A DNA stretch of 64,000 bases from Hippopus hippopus (GCA_946811185.2 OX328105.1:44578845-44642844); one strand, 5' to 3'; shown: positions 41,005 through 51,155, numbered from the stretch's first letter. Numbers and translations: made by a program. Notes: generated by a model from the sequence alone, not told the origin.

Positions 41005-41400
41005 TGTGTAGCTCGGTTATTAGGGCACTATATTTGTAATAAGGACTTGAACTCTAGTTCGATATACGGCTAACGGCACTAGGTTCGTATTCACCAACTA
41101 TTCTTAAGCACATTCTTAGTCTTATTCTCAAGAATTTTATAAATTTGAAAGTAACATAACGTCTGATTGGCTAAACCATTTGGTTTAGCCAATCAGAAGT
41201 TGTGTTACTTTCTAAATCTAGAATAAGACTTAGAATGTTCTTGAGAATGGTTGGTGAATACGTAGAAGAACTCATTGTTTAAAGCCTTGCGAGGTCACAA
41301 TCTTGTGGGCCTACTTGTGAGACCCAGGAAAGAATGAACTCTAATGAAATGTCGCCGTGATATGCTTGGCATACCCTCGAAAGCAGCTTAACACCATACA
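41005..41400 (+). mobile_element. SINE interrupted by a PAL-F element
   Basis: Head 'cctgtgtagctcggttatta' and degenerate B box 'ctagttcgatatacggc' before the PAL-F insert. After it: 'gtgagacccaggaaagaatg', 'tgtcgccgtgatatgcttgg', 'gcttaacaccata'. Confidence 0.75.
41086..41262. mobile_element. PAL-F element, best palindrome
   Basis: Terminal 'cgtattcaccaacta' / 'ggttggtgaatacg'. The two halves are near-complementary throughout, meeting at 'ctaaaccatttggtttag'. Both arms carry 'gattggct' (CCAAT box) near the centre. 177 bp, no coding capacity. Confidence 0.92.
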
Positions 41401-41717
41401 GTCTGTTCTTTTTCTACATTGTTCGCAAAAGCTCTTGTGGTGTCCTTTACAAGGCTCCTCTTTCAAATATTAACACACAAGCAATGAGGCGGCCCAACAA
41501 CCAGAAACCCGATCTGCGATCCCTCTCAATGCGGGCTCACGCCGCGCGAATAAATAAGACAAAAATATTTTCATAGTGACACAATAGAAACTTTATCATG
41601 TAGCAGCGAGAAGTATTTTCACATACTCAGTGGGTCAGCAAGGCAGTGTCATAAATTATAAAATATGTATCCCCACGCCACCAACTCTTTACCAGGCGAC
41701 AAAATCTACTTTAAACT

Positions 41718-41949
41718 GAGCCACGCTCTGGCAAAAGGGGGCTTAATGCATATCCGATATGCATTATACCAAGCAAGTCATCACATAATTGTGGAACCAT
41801 TAAATCCATCTGGTAGAAAAACCGGCTACACTGAGGTATAATGGTCCTTTGACATGCAGAAAATTGTCAAATAGCGAAAAGTTTCACCACGTGTCTATAT
41901 ATATACTTTTCGTAGATGTATGAAGCCCCCCTTTCACAGAACATGGCTC
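41718..41949 (-). mobile_element. PAL-C MITE with hairpin deleted, nested in PAL-B
   Basis: 'gagccacgctctggcaaaag' to 'agaacatggctc'. The central hairpin is replaced by 'ccacgtgtctatatatatac'. Flanks AACT/ATTT do not match. Confidence 0.87.
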
Positions 41950-41972
41950 ATTTATATTGAAAGCATTTGCTT

Positions 41973-42200
41973 TGTTTGTTGGTACGATGTTTAACGCCGT
42001 TTTCAACATTATTCCAGTTATATCGCGGAGGCCAGTACACATATCCATCCTTTCCTGGAATTTATTTCTGGCTAGTACTCCGAACAATGTCCTTCCCAAG
42101 CCAGTGGCTGCTTTTCCACATAACCGTCGTCGAAACAATGATCAGCGGTGAGGGAGGAATGTATCCTGACGCAATGACTATCATCAGTGAAAGGACAATT
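41973..42200 (-). repeat. SINE on minus strand, 5' truncated, nested in PAL-B
   Basis: 'tttaacgccgttttcaacat', 'ccagttatatcgcggaggcc', 'tcccaagccagtggctgctt', 'gcaatgactatcatc'. Same body as 23789-24077 without the tRNA head. Confidence 0.87.
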
Positions 42201-42280
42201 TTGCATACTACAACATAAAATTGGCTCTAATTATTGGATTTACTGAGAAAATGTAGAAAACATTATGGGAAAGGAGAATA

Positions 42281-43370
42281 GATCAATGATCTGTACCGTC
42301 CGCTTTTTGAGCCAAGCCTGTGAGATGAAAACCCTTTCTTACTTTCGGTGGTTTGTATTTTCGGCCGTTGAAAAAGCAATCGAATTAAAGATACCCAGAT
42401 TTTAACCCATTTCTTCCATATTTTATGACACTATATCATTCTTGTATCTTCACGCCAAATGTTGCCGCCGAAGGTTGCACAGATTACGACGGATAGAGAA
42501 TGCATTTCATGTTTTGGAGGCCTTCAAAGCAATCGCTGTTGTCGTTTCCGGTTTTAGATGAGTAAAAATTCCTTGAGTGTATCCGTTATACCATATATAT
42601 TGGTATTTTATCTATATTTACACACCTGGGCCATTCTACACACTTTCAAGTTTTAAAAGAGTTTTTTCTCTGTAGCTGTAAGGATGTATCCTTAATTATA
42701 ATTATGGCGCGGAAAGGAAATAACTCTGGATGCCGGTAAAATAACTCGACTTTTTTGGAGTCGTAAAGAAAAGTTCTTTTCCCACAATCTTTACAAAACC
42801 TATCTGTCTCATGGTCGTTTACACTTATGATTGTGTAGTAAAGGGTTAAGGCATTACGACCTGAGACAAAATATTGCGGCAGACGACTTATAAACCTCTC
42901 TTGTAAAATGCATGGCTTATCAACACGACTAAAGCTATATTACATAAACGCAGCACTTGGCGCAATAATCAAAACATTTATTTTTAAGATCCAGAAACCC
43001 GGGTTCGATCTTGGCTGACTTTCTGTAGTCTGTCAAAAGCAACAACCAGAAGTATATAGCTTTTGAGTGTACGTTTTAAATGGAGCGCAGTGCGGTTGCG
43101 TAACACGGACTATTTGCAACGAAATAAGGGCGGAATTGCAAGAAACAATATATGGAATATCTGTGAACTCGCGGAGTAATACAATTTGTTATTGGAGTAT
43201 GAATACACTTGGGATTTGTGTCCTAGACGAGATTTCATGTATACTGTATGCAGGGTCGTATGTTTGCTGTTCAGTCCTTTAAATCTTTCGCTGCCTAGTA
43301 AATTAAGCCGTCATTTCTCGGGGACCATAAGTATCTTTTTCGTATCAATTGAATCTGTCTTTTTTTTTTT
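42281..43370. other. Mostly unassigned; PAL-B right end at 42772-42848
   Basis: 'agttcttttcccacaatctt', 'cctatctgtctcatggtcgt' and 'gattgtgtagtaaaggg' + TTAA form a PAL-B right end. A PAL-A scrap 'tgatctgtaccgtccgc' is at 42287-42303. The rest (including 42305-42770 and 42850-43370) shows nothing recognisable. Confidence 0.5.
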
Positions 43371-43378
43371 AAGATTAA

Positions 43379-43489
43379 CATTAGTTAGCTGACGGTGTAG
43401 ACCCAAGATCAGACTGCACGTTTGTGCAGTCTGATCTTGATCTACGCCGTCCGCAAAAGCTACGAAAGGCGACATTGGCAATGAAAAAG
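43379..43489 (-). repeat. PAL-A MITE, shortened, first unit of an A-B-B-A chain
   Basis: TTAA 43375-43378 and 43490-43493. Hairpin 'gacggtgtagacccaagatc' / 'gatcttgatctacgccgtc' with the loop reduced to 'gttt', so both arms share the compensating C/G changes. Confidence 0.85.
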
Positions 43490-43493
43490 TTAA

Positions 43494-43685
43494 ATCTTTA
43501 CCAAACGACAAAAATTTTTGGCATGTCCAAATTGACGGCATTCGCAGACGACAAAACAAATTCGACTAAAAAATGAATTTTGTATTTGAAAGGGCAGAAA
43601 AATTGTTGTTATCTGTGTTTTCTCTTTTCCCCCATAATTCTTCTGAAAGGGTCGTCAAAGATTCGAAATCGTGGGATAAAATAAG
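43494..43685 (+). repeat. PAL-B MITE, diverged, shares TTAA with the preceding PAL-A
   Basis: 'atctttaccaaacgacaaaa', 'gcatgtccaaattgacggca', degraded palindrome, right part 'gggtcgtcaaagattcgaaa'. Confidence 0.8.
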
Positions 43686-43691
43686 AAATAT

Positions 43692-43884
43692 TTCCTAGTT
43701 TTTACGACCGTGAGATGAAAATGAAAACATTGTGGAACTAGGAAAAATGCTAGTTACCAGCGTTTTATCCTTTTCCTATCATGTTTTCACCCTTTTAAGG
43801 ACAGATATCATCATTTGAACCACGTTTACCTTGTCGTCTGCAAATACTTTGAATTTGGAATAACAAATGTCGTCTGGTATAGAG
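43692..43884 (-). repeat. PAL-B MITE, shares TTAA with the following PAL-A
   Basis: 'cctagtttttacgaccgtga', palindrome centre 'gctagttaccagc', right end 'gtcgtctggtatagag' before TTAA 43885-43888. Confidence 0.85.
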
Positions 43885-43888
43885 TTAA

Positions 43889-44092
43889 CCCTTAAGCTGC
43901 TGAGAGCGACTCACTGACCCTTTGCGGACAGTGTAGATCAAGATCAGACTGCACAGAACGTGCAGTCTGATCTTGGATCTACACTGTCCGATACGGAGAT
44001 ATTTTCCTTAAAACATATCTGCGATCTTCGCAATATTTGGGGTTTTAATAGCAGCTTGAAAGTTTCACTTCAATTATTTAGCAGGTTAAGAA
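43889..44092 (+). repeat. PAL-A MITE, full length 204 bp, TTAA both sides
   Basis: TTAA 43885-43888 and 44093-44096. 'cccttaagctgctgagagcg', perfect hairpin at about 43926-43989, right end 'agcaggttaag'. Confidence 0.93.
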
Positions 44093-44189
44093 TTAACATT
44101 GTCTGTCGGGAAATTTACAGAAAATCGTGTACATAAAATAGTTTGATGCATGGGTCTAAGCTCTGCAGTATTTGGAGCCTGCCAAAATA

Positions 44190-44368
44190 CCCTTTTTCCA
44201 AAAAATCCAGCGTATTTAAAACCCCGAGAAAAAGGGTTTTAAAAACATTGAGGGAAAAGAAGAAAATGCTGGTTACCAGCATTTTCTCCTTTTCAACCTT
44301 TAAAATAATTTCGTCAATATTTGATGCATGTGTACTTTGTTGTCTGCAAATGCTTTCAATTTAAAAAA
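44190..44368 (-). repeat. PAL-B MITE, partial
   Basis: 'aaaccccgagaaaaagggtt', 'gaagaaaatgctggttacca' and inverse arm cut short at 'ccttttcaacc', then 'ttgtctgcaaatgctttcaa'. Confidence 0.8.
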
Positions 44369-44420
44369 AATGGCATGGTCAGTAGGGAAAGTTTCACGTA
44401 ACCATGCAACGAAAAAAATG

Positions 44421-44627
44421 AACCTCGCTTTGTCGAAAGCGGGTTTAACGCATCTCCATTGTGCATATCATACCAAGCAAGACATCACATGATAAGGAAT
44501 GCATAGAATCCATTTAGTCTGACAATTGACTGGATATGGAGGTAGAATAGTCCTTGGACATGGATAAGATTTCCTAATAGCAAAAAGTTTCAACCCATGT
44601 CATCCTGCACGGATTGTGCATGCTAGC
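44421..44627 (-). repeat. PAL-C MITE, truncated at its hairpin
   Basis: 'ctcgctttgtcgaaagcggg', 'tcataccaagcaagacatca', ends within the hairpin ('catcctgcacggattgtgca'), 10 bp before the next PAL-C. Confidence 0.82.
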
Positions 44628-44637
44628 ACTAATAAAT

Positions 44638-44898
44638 GAGACATGTTCTGTAAAAAGGGGGCTTAATGCATCTCCGTGATGCATGATACCAAACAAGTCA
44701 TCGCATCATTATGGATCCATTAAATCTATTTTATCAAACAACCGACTCAATCATGAGTTAGAATGGTCATTTGGCATGCAGAAAATTTAAAGACAGCGAA
44801 AAGTTTCGGCCCATGTCAGCCTGCGCGGACTGCGCAGGCTGACATGGGTCGATACTTTTCGCAAATGCATTAAGCCCCCTTTTCACAGAGCATAGCTC
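44638..44898 (-). repeat. PAL-C MITE with AAAT duplication
   Basis: AAAT 44634-44637 and 44899-44902. Hairpin 'cccatgtcagcctgcgcgga' / inverse at about 44811-44849. Confidence 0.93.
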
Positions 44899-44962
44899 AA
44901 ATGGTTTGATGTATGGATTTAAGCATTTATCCCATGTGCAGTATTTGAACTCTATAAATTTA

Positions 44963-45150
44963 GCCCTTTATCAAACAAGTCTGTGTCTCTACTACCCTGA
45001 GGCCCCTAGAAAAAATCTTTTGAAAACAGGGAAAACAAGAGAAAGTGGTGTTTACCAGTATTTTCTCTTTTTCACATACCACAGTATGCCCTATTTTCAC
45101 ACGCCTTCTCCGTGAAAGTCGTTAATATACGGGATTGTGTGGTAAAATGT
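44963..45150. repeat. PAL-B derivative with two like ends
   Basis: Left 'ccctttatcaaacaagtctg...taccctgag' and right 'cgttaatatacgggattgtg' + 'tggtaaaatg' are both the 'cccgag/cgggattgtg' end. A normal PAL-B has one such end and one 'gacttgtcc' end. Confidence 0.65.
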
Positions 45151-45154
45151 AAAG

Positions 45155-45583
45155 ACAATGAGTCGTCTTCTATGCAAGGTGACAAAAAATCGTTTAGGAT
45201 GAAAGAAGAAAATTACATGTAAAAAAGCGGGAGAAACAAGGCAATTTGCATCTTGGAAATCAATAAAAAGTCATCGGAGGAAAATGACCGAGAATCACGA
45301 CTTGCGTCATAATTTCCAATGAAATCGCAATGTTTCGGTGTAAAAGTGACCATAGGGGTAATTCTATTTCCGCACTGATATAATGAAAATGGGCGTCACT
45401 GGCTTATTACTAGCCAGTCTTTCATTGTTAATAATGTAACCGTGGGGAGACGCGCATAATTTTGCACGGCGGACGATCAAAAGCTATATTCCATGCATAG
45501 GAAATGACCACGAGTGGTCAATACTTGTTAAGATGAAGGTTTCTTAATGAAATGGCCACTTGAAAGAGGGGAATCATCATTCA
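45155..45583. other. No recognisable feature except a small hairpin
   Basis: 'ctggcttattactagccag' (45400-45418) is a 7-bp stem. Otherwise unassigned. Confidence 0.35.
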
Positions 45584-45585
45584 TT

Positions 45586-45800
45586 ACTCCTTAACTAAAC
45601 AATTTCGAGTTTTAGTGACCTTGAGGAAAAAGGCTTTGAAAAAAAAAGGGAAAAGGAGAAAATGCTGGTAACCAGCATTTTCTCCTTTCCCCTTATTTTT
45701 TCTATCCTTTCTAAGACATATGCCATTATTAAGCTATAATCAGTTTTTTTCTCTAGAAATACTTGCAATTTGGACAAATTCTAAAATTTAGTATAAATCA
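45586..45800 (-). repeat. PAL-B MITE, near full length
   Basis: 'ctccttaactaaacaatttc', 'gtgaccttgaggaaaaaggc', palindrome at about 45646-45700 with intact centre, right end 'ttctaaaatttagtataaat'. Confidence 0.86.
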
Positions 45801-45804
45801 AACG

Positions 45805-46600
45805 CTTCACTTGTAAACAGGAATATGGAAGCACCCTATGTGATAGATCTTATGAAAACAAGTTATGGATATGCATCTTTGGGGTAGAATTGAATAAATT
45901 GTTTTCGATGTGAAGCTACACGGATGAATTTTCAAAACAAACAATTTCTTTTTTTGGGAGGAAAAAAAAAAACCAAACAGAGCATAATTCTGTTGTGTTG
46001 ACTGTAAAAAGCTATACGGTTTGTTTGTTAACGCGCAGCACTACATTTTATTGATGCGACGTGCACTTCCGCTTAAACACGCGGAAACTATAGCTTTGAT
46101 CCAGACAAAATATTCTTTACTTGTTCTATTCATTTATGGGTTCGTGGTAAGAACCGCTATCTTTAACGTGAGTGGCGTTTGAACTTTTATTATATAACTG
46201 AAGCAAGTACTAGAGAAACGGACAGTGTATACTAACACCAGACTGCACGTACCGCGTATGGGAGCGCTAAATAGTGCTCATGCATTCTGAATAAAGGGAC
46301 AAAAGCATTTCACAAAATTATAAATACATGTTCATGCATAGAAACCCTAACTGTTGTCATTTAAGACAGAAATCTGTAATTACAGAATCTTTTGGCTCCA
46401 AACTTAAATATTCAAGTCCGTTCACATGCACGGTTGCACCCATTAAAGCACGCACATGTCGTACGGTCGAATACATTGAAATGCACAAGCTTCGCGCACG
46501 TTTGACGGTTGGTGACAGTTAAAAGCGCCATAACAACTCATTTAGGCACACCATTACTCTTCTCTGACTCATGATGCTGAATCTGTGCACTGAGGGGGCG
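45805..46600. other. Mostly unassigned; PAL-A scrap at 46213-46250
   Basis: 'acggacagtgtatactaaca' + 'ccagactgcacg' is half a PAL-A hairpin. The 64-codon frame at 46328-46522 has no recognisable motif. Confidence 0.4.
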
Positions 46601-46604
46601 TTAA

Positions 46605-46832
46605 ACTCTTTACCAGACGCCAATGTTTTAGACTTGTCGAAATTGAAAGTATTTGCAGACGACATTATTCTATGTAGTTCAAACGTGTGATTTGTATTTG
46701 GTAGTATAGAAAACGTTGTGGGAAAAACAGAAAATGCTGGTTACCAACATTGTCTAGTTTTCTCACAATGTTAACATAAGCCTTTTTTTTTTTCTCAATG
46801 TCGTTAAAACTCTGGATGGTTTGGGAAATGGT
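46605..46832 (+). repeat. PAL-B MITE, near full length
   Basis: TTAA 46601-46604, 'actctttaccagacgccaat', 'gacttgtcgaaattgaaagt', palindrome with arm mismatches, right part 'aaaactctggatggtttgg'. Confidence 0.85.
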
Positions 46833-46865
46833 TTTGCTTTTACGCATTCAATGCTGATCAAAATT

Positions 46866-46999
46866 AAATGATATTTGTTTAAGAAAGGACAGATAACGTT
46901 GTAGGAAACAGAGAAAATGCTTTTTTTTTTTCATTTTCCCAAAACGGTTTTAAGATCCGTCACCCGGATCGTGAAAACACGGGATTGTTTGGTGAAGGG
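46866..46999 (+). repeat. PAL-B MITE, left end lost, centre replaced by T-run
   Basis: 'gatatttgtttaagaaagga', 'gaaacagagaaaatgc' then T12, 'cattttcccaaaacggtttt', right end 'gggattgtttggtgaaggg' before TTAA 47000-47003. The palindrome centre and most of the second arm are replaced by poly(T). Confidence 0.82.
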
Positions 47000-47004
47000 T
47001 TAAA

Positions 47005-47725
47005 TCGGATAGTTGGTTGAAACTCAAAAGCAGATCAAACAATGGCTATTTTTCAGCATGTTTTTTTTCCCCTCGTTGTTTGGATGATTTCTAACTTTTA
47101 ATACTATAATTGTCTTTAAATGATACTGCTGCCATAGTACTTTCCAATATGTCCGACCTGTAAAAACTGTGTTAAGAGTTAACTCGGAACTTAGTTCATT
47201 CTGTAATTCAGACCTACGTTACTTGAATTATTCAGAACAATAAAAACTGTTTGAGCAATGTATACCTTTTTCGCAACACAATTAAGCTGCGTGATAAGAG
47301 CATCAAACACTGAACAAAATATAAACATTTGGATCAAGTATTTTCTATTATAATAGCAAGACAATGCTTTAGTATTCGGTAGAGTTCGGGGGTTGTCGTA
47401 AATCATGTTATAGATTAAAGGAGGATTGCCGGTGAACTAACAAATGACCCCAAGACACTAATGGCCTTAAAAGTCACCCCAAGTCAGGACCAGGAAAATG
47501 TCAAAGGCGCTCTTCCCATAAATAATTATTTAAAGCAATCTTTCTATTAAATGAAACCATCTGTTTATGGGTTTTCTTTTCATCACAGATCACGAATATC
47601 GCATCGGAAACCAACCCTTAACATCATACCCCCTGTTTGTCTCTCCTGAAAGTGTTTATAAATATAGTAGAAAAAAGAGAGAGAAGATTTCATTTTGGTT
47701 TTCGTGTAGTAAGAAAAGAATTAAG
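47005..47725. other. No recognisable feature
   Basis: Unassigned. The 71-codon minus-strand frame at 47191-47406 shows no motif. Confidence 0.3.
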
Positions 47726-47732
47726 TGCTCTG

Positions 47733-47835
47733 GCGGACATTGTAGATCAAGATCAGACTGCACAGAACCTGCAACCTGGCCTTGGATCTATACTATCAGA
47801 GTTTTTGTGAGATATTCTAGACAAACAGTCATTAA
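47733..47835 (+). repeat. PAL-A hairpin core, one arm mutated
   Basis: 'gcggacattgtagatcaaga', 'tcagactgcacagaacctgc', second arm 'cctggccttggatctatact'. Confidence 0.75.
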
Positions 47836-48109
47836 ATGGCAACTACTATCTATTTCTCATCAGGTTATTGAAAAACTTGTTTACTTTTCATTTTTAAGGA
47901 TCATTCTTACGGTGTGCTAGTCTGGGCTAGAAATCCAAAGGTTCTCAGAGCTAAAATCTCAGTTAGGCTAAACTGGCTTCGGTGATTGAAGAAAGTTTAT
48001 AATGGTTGAGCTAGTCCTAATACATCGATTAAAAATTGGACACAAAGACTCTTTCATGAGGCAAAGAAGCCAGTGGCTTGCAAAAGGAGCTTTGCGTTGC
48101 ACTTGATTA

Positions 48110-48332
48110 AACCTTTGCCCCATAAATCCGAGTTTTGACGACCCTGCAGAGGAAACCTTTTGAAAACATTGTTGGAAAAGGAGAAAATGCTGGTAACCAG
48201 CATTTTCTCCTTTTCCCACAATGTTTTCTACCTTATCAAAGACGAATTCCACCATTTGAGCCACTTTTGAGTTGTCGTCTTCAAATGCTCTTAATTTGGA
48301 CAAGCCTACATTTTTGTCGTGTGGTTAAGAGT
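48110..48332 (-). repeat. PAL-B MITE, near full length
   Basis: 'cctttgccccataaatccga', 'gacgaccctgcagaggaaac', palindrome at about 48162-48227, right end 'gtcgtgtggttaagag' followed by TTTAA. Confidence 0.9.
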
Positions 48333-48365
48333 TTAAAAAAATGGAATGCACGGATATGCACACTG

Positions 48366-48975
48366 ACCGTCGTGATATAAGTGAAAAACTGTTCAAACTG
48401 ACGCTTAACCCCCCCTCTCTCTCATCCCCCGCCCCACCCAAATGGAATAAGCGAAAACCATTTCTTGCATATCTGGAAAATGCTATTAATTAACAGTTTG
48501 CTGAAAAATGCTGTACTGTAACTAAATTTTACACTCACAGACGGTACAAATACGCTGGAAGCGAGTGAAAATGAATTAATAGAGAGCAGCGAGAACTGAT
48601 GGTTTGATTCAGACCCAGTCTTTCATTTATCTGTGAAATACGTCAAAAAATTGTAACAAAAGACACGTAACCTGGTCGCCGTGATATAAGTGAAAATACT
48701 GTTCAGACTGAGTTTAACCCCCCCCCCCCTTCCCATCCAAAAGCCCAATCCAATAGAATAAGCGAAACCCCTCTCTTGCATATCTTGAAACGCTATTAAC
48801 TACGAATTTGTTTTAAAAAAACTCTACCGTAATTAAATATTACACTCACAGACGGAACAAATAGCTTGAAGCGATTGAAAATGAATTAATAACGAGCAGC
48901 GACAATTGATAGTTTGATTCAGACCCAGTCTTTCATTTATCTGTGAAATACGTCAAAAAATTGTTACAATAGAAG
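48366..48975 (+). repeat. 309-bp tandem duplication
   Basis: 'cgtgatataagtgaaaa' at 48371 and 48680; both units then have 'ttaaccccccc', 'ggaataagcgaaa', 'cactcacagacgg', 'gaaaatgaattaata', 'gatggtttgattcagaccca' or a close variant, and end 'tgtgaaatacgtcaaaaaat'. Identity is highest at the 3' end. The start of each unit resembles the SINE tail. Confidence 0.93.
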
Positions 48976-49205
48976 ACGCATGATTTGCGATATTGTTTTC
49001 ATTCTGTCGAGACCTTTTTGTTATTTCTTACACATTATTAAAACTATCATTTTCTAAAAGGTTTGGGAAACATTGTGTTAAAAGTAGGTACAGTCAACAA
49101 AGACGCTTCTTTTACTTTGATATTGTCACTTTTGTTGCATTCCTGGGTGCTAATAAATGCTAGAAGTATTCCAACGGTTTCCAATACAATTCCGTATTTC
49201 AAATG

Positions 49206-49393
49206 CACTTGAAAATAAAGCTGTTAAAACATTGTAGGAAAAGGAGAAAATGCTGGTTACCAGCATTTTTTCCTTTTCCTAAAGTGTTTTCTATCCCATC
49301 AAAGTAAAATCCCATAATTTTACCCACATTTAATTTGTCGTCTGCAACTGCTTTGAATTTGGTGACGTATAAATTTTGTCGTCTAGTAAAGCG
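49206..49393 (-). repeat. PAL-B MITE, left end lost
   Basis: 'gaaaataaagctgttaaaac', palindrome at about 49230-49290, right end 'gtcgtctagtaaagcg' before TTAA. Confidence 0.85.
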
Positions 49394-49394
49394 T

Positions 49395-50050
49395 TAAAGT
49401 AAAGGGTTGATGTACATTAATAATACGCGCAGCAGAATGATAATAGTTGCCAACATTGATAATGGACGCATTTTTTTTATCATGGCAACATTGATTAAAA
49501 CTTCCATCGTCAATGCGTCAAATTAATTTCGGTTAGTTTTTGTCAAATCCTGAATGCACAACAATTAATTATTTATAATTCTTGGATCTGGCGATTTCCA
49601 CTTGTTTGATAATATCAGTGTTCTATAAATAGAAGCTCGATTAAAAAATGTTACCCGCTGCATTTGGTATTAATTCTTTCCCACACGATCCCTAAGAAAT
49701 GACAATCTTTCACTCAGTTTCTAGAGAAACCATCAAATCAACGCCAGAAATATATTTTAACCCTTTCATTCATTGTCTCTGGTAAAACAGTGCAGCCGAA
49801 AGGCTAGTTGTCAACTTTTAAAAAGGGACGATTTTTTACTACTACGACCCAGAAGCAGTTTGTATTAATATTTAGTGGTGCAACACTTAAAGTACCGAAT
49901 GGAATGGCTGGGAAAGCCGGTTCTCTATGAAAAGCTGGTTTTAGGAGTGTCGTTCCATTATCTCACTGAAAATTCATCAGGATAAGCTATTTTCTTACAT
50001 AAAAGAATTTTGTTTTGCAGCGAATCTTTTGTGTTTTGCAAGAGCTGTGA
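49395..50050. other. No recognisable feature
   Basis: AT-rich and unassigned. Confidence 0.3.
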
Positions 50051-50055
50051 ATCTT

Positions 50056-50350
50056 GAACTATGCTTTGTGAAAAGGGATTTCAATCTGCAAATAATATCT
50101 ACCCAGTCAGTCTGCCCAGTCCAATAGCAAAAAGTATCGCCCAGGTCAGCCTGCGCAGTCCGCGCAGACTGACCTGGACGATACTTTTTGCTATTGGTCC
50201 GTTTTCTGCATGTCCAAGGACCATTCAACCTCAGGATTCAATTGGTTGTTTAACAAAATGGATTTTATGGATCCATAATTATGTGATGTCAGGCCTGGTA
50301 CATTGCATCACTGAGATACATTAAACCCCTCTTTGCCAGAACATGGCTCT
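50056..50350 (+). repeat. PAL-C MITE with a partial duplication of the hairpin arm
   Basis: 'gaactatgctttgtgaaaag', an extra 'cagtcagtctgcccagtcc' + 'aatagcaaaaagtatc' before the normal hairpin (about 50140-50178), 'tggatccataattatgtgat', right end 'agaacatggctc'. Confidence 0.87.
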
Positions 50351-50529
50351 TTTAATTGTGATATTCTCTTTATTATTTGTATCATTCGTCAGCAGTATGG
50401 AAGCACCCCCTTTTCAGTAATATATGAAGAATAGACATTTAGACTTTCAAATACATAATTATAAGGGGATTTTTCACCTAGTAGAGAATCTCAGATGCTT
50501 TTAGGCAATGAATCTTCTTCTCATGATGT

Positions 50530-50605
50530 CTCTTAAAAGATCAGACTCCAGGTTCTTTGCAATCTGATCTTGAGTTTACAATGTCCGCAAAGGCGACTTT
50601 GTTTG
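50530..50605 (-). repeat. PAL-A fragment
   Basis: 'gatcagactccaggttcttt', 'gcaatctgatcttgagttta', 'atgtccgcaaaggc'. Confidence 0.65.
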
Positions 50606-51054
50606 TTCTAGTTACCACCAGATCATTATAGAGCTATATATTTGTCTTTATACATATTGATACAAAAGTTATGGGCTCGCGTTATTTGGTAAAACAAAGA
50701 AAGAATAGTCATTACAGAGTCATTTTGTCTCCAAATTCACCTCAAAACTTTTTTTTCCCAGGGACAAAAACCCTACTTCACCGGAATCAACAACTCGTTA
50801 GGGACGTGCAAGATCTTATCTTTCTAATGATTATAGGATATTCTGCTTCGTTAACGTCCATAATTATAGATGCTTGTTAGCACATCTGTGGAGCGAGAGG
50901 CGCCGATTTTAATGGCTTATTGTTTTTTAGCAATAACTCATGACTTCTTGAAAGAAATTAAAGAATTGAACAGAACAGATATTTTATTAGACGAGTACAA
51001 GTGTACATAGTCAACATTGCATAATGTAAAGAACAAAGCATTTGTCCAGCTATC

Positions 51055-51077
51055 TCTGTCTGTCTGTCTGTCTGTGT

Positions 51078-51111
<34 letters not shown>

Positions 51112-51155
51112 CTCTGTCTCTCTTTCTCTCTGTCTCTCTCTCTGTATCTCTCTTA
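51055..51155 (+). repeat. (CTGT)n / (CT)n microsatellite
   Basis: TCTG units, CCGT block, TCTG, then CT-rich. Confidence 0.93.

Larger units (their letters stand above)
41690..42280 (+). mobile_element. PAL-B MITE carrying two nested insertions
   Basis: Three PAL-B pieces in order: 'ctctttaccaggcgacaaaa' (41690-41716), 'attgaaagcatttgctttg' (41955-41972), and 'ttggctctaattattggatt...aaaacattatgggaaaggag' (42220-42278). They are separated by a PAL-C and a SINE. The right half of PAL-B is lost. Confidence 0.85.

Noticed and set aside
47567..47920. 117-codon plus-strand frame
   Set aside because: Its middle is a PAL-A hairpin, so the frame is a chance product of repeat sequence.
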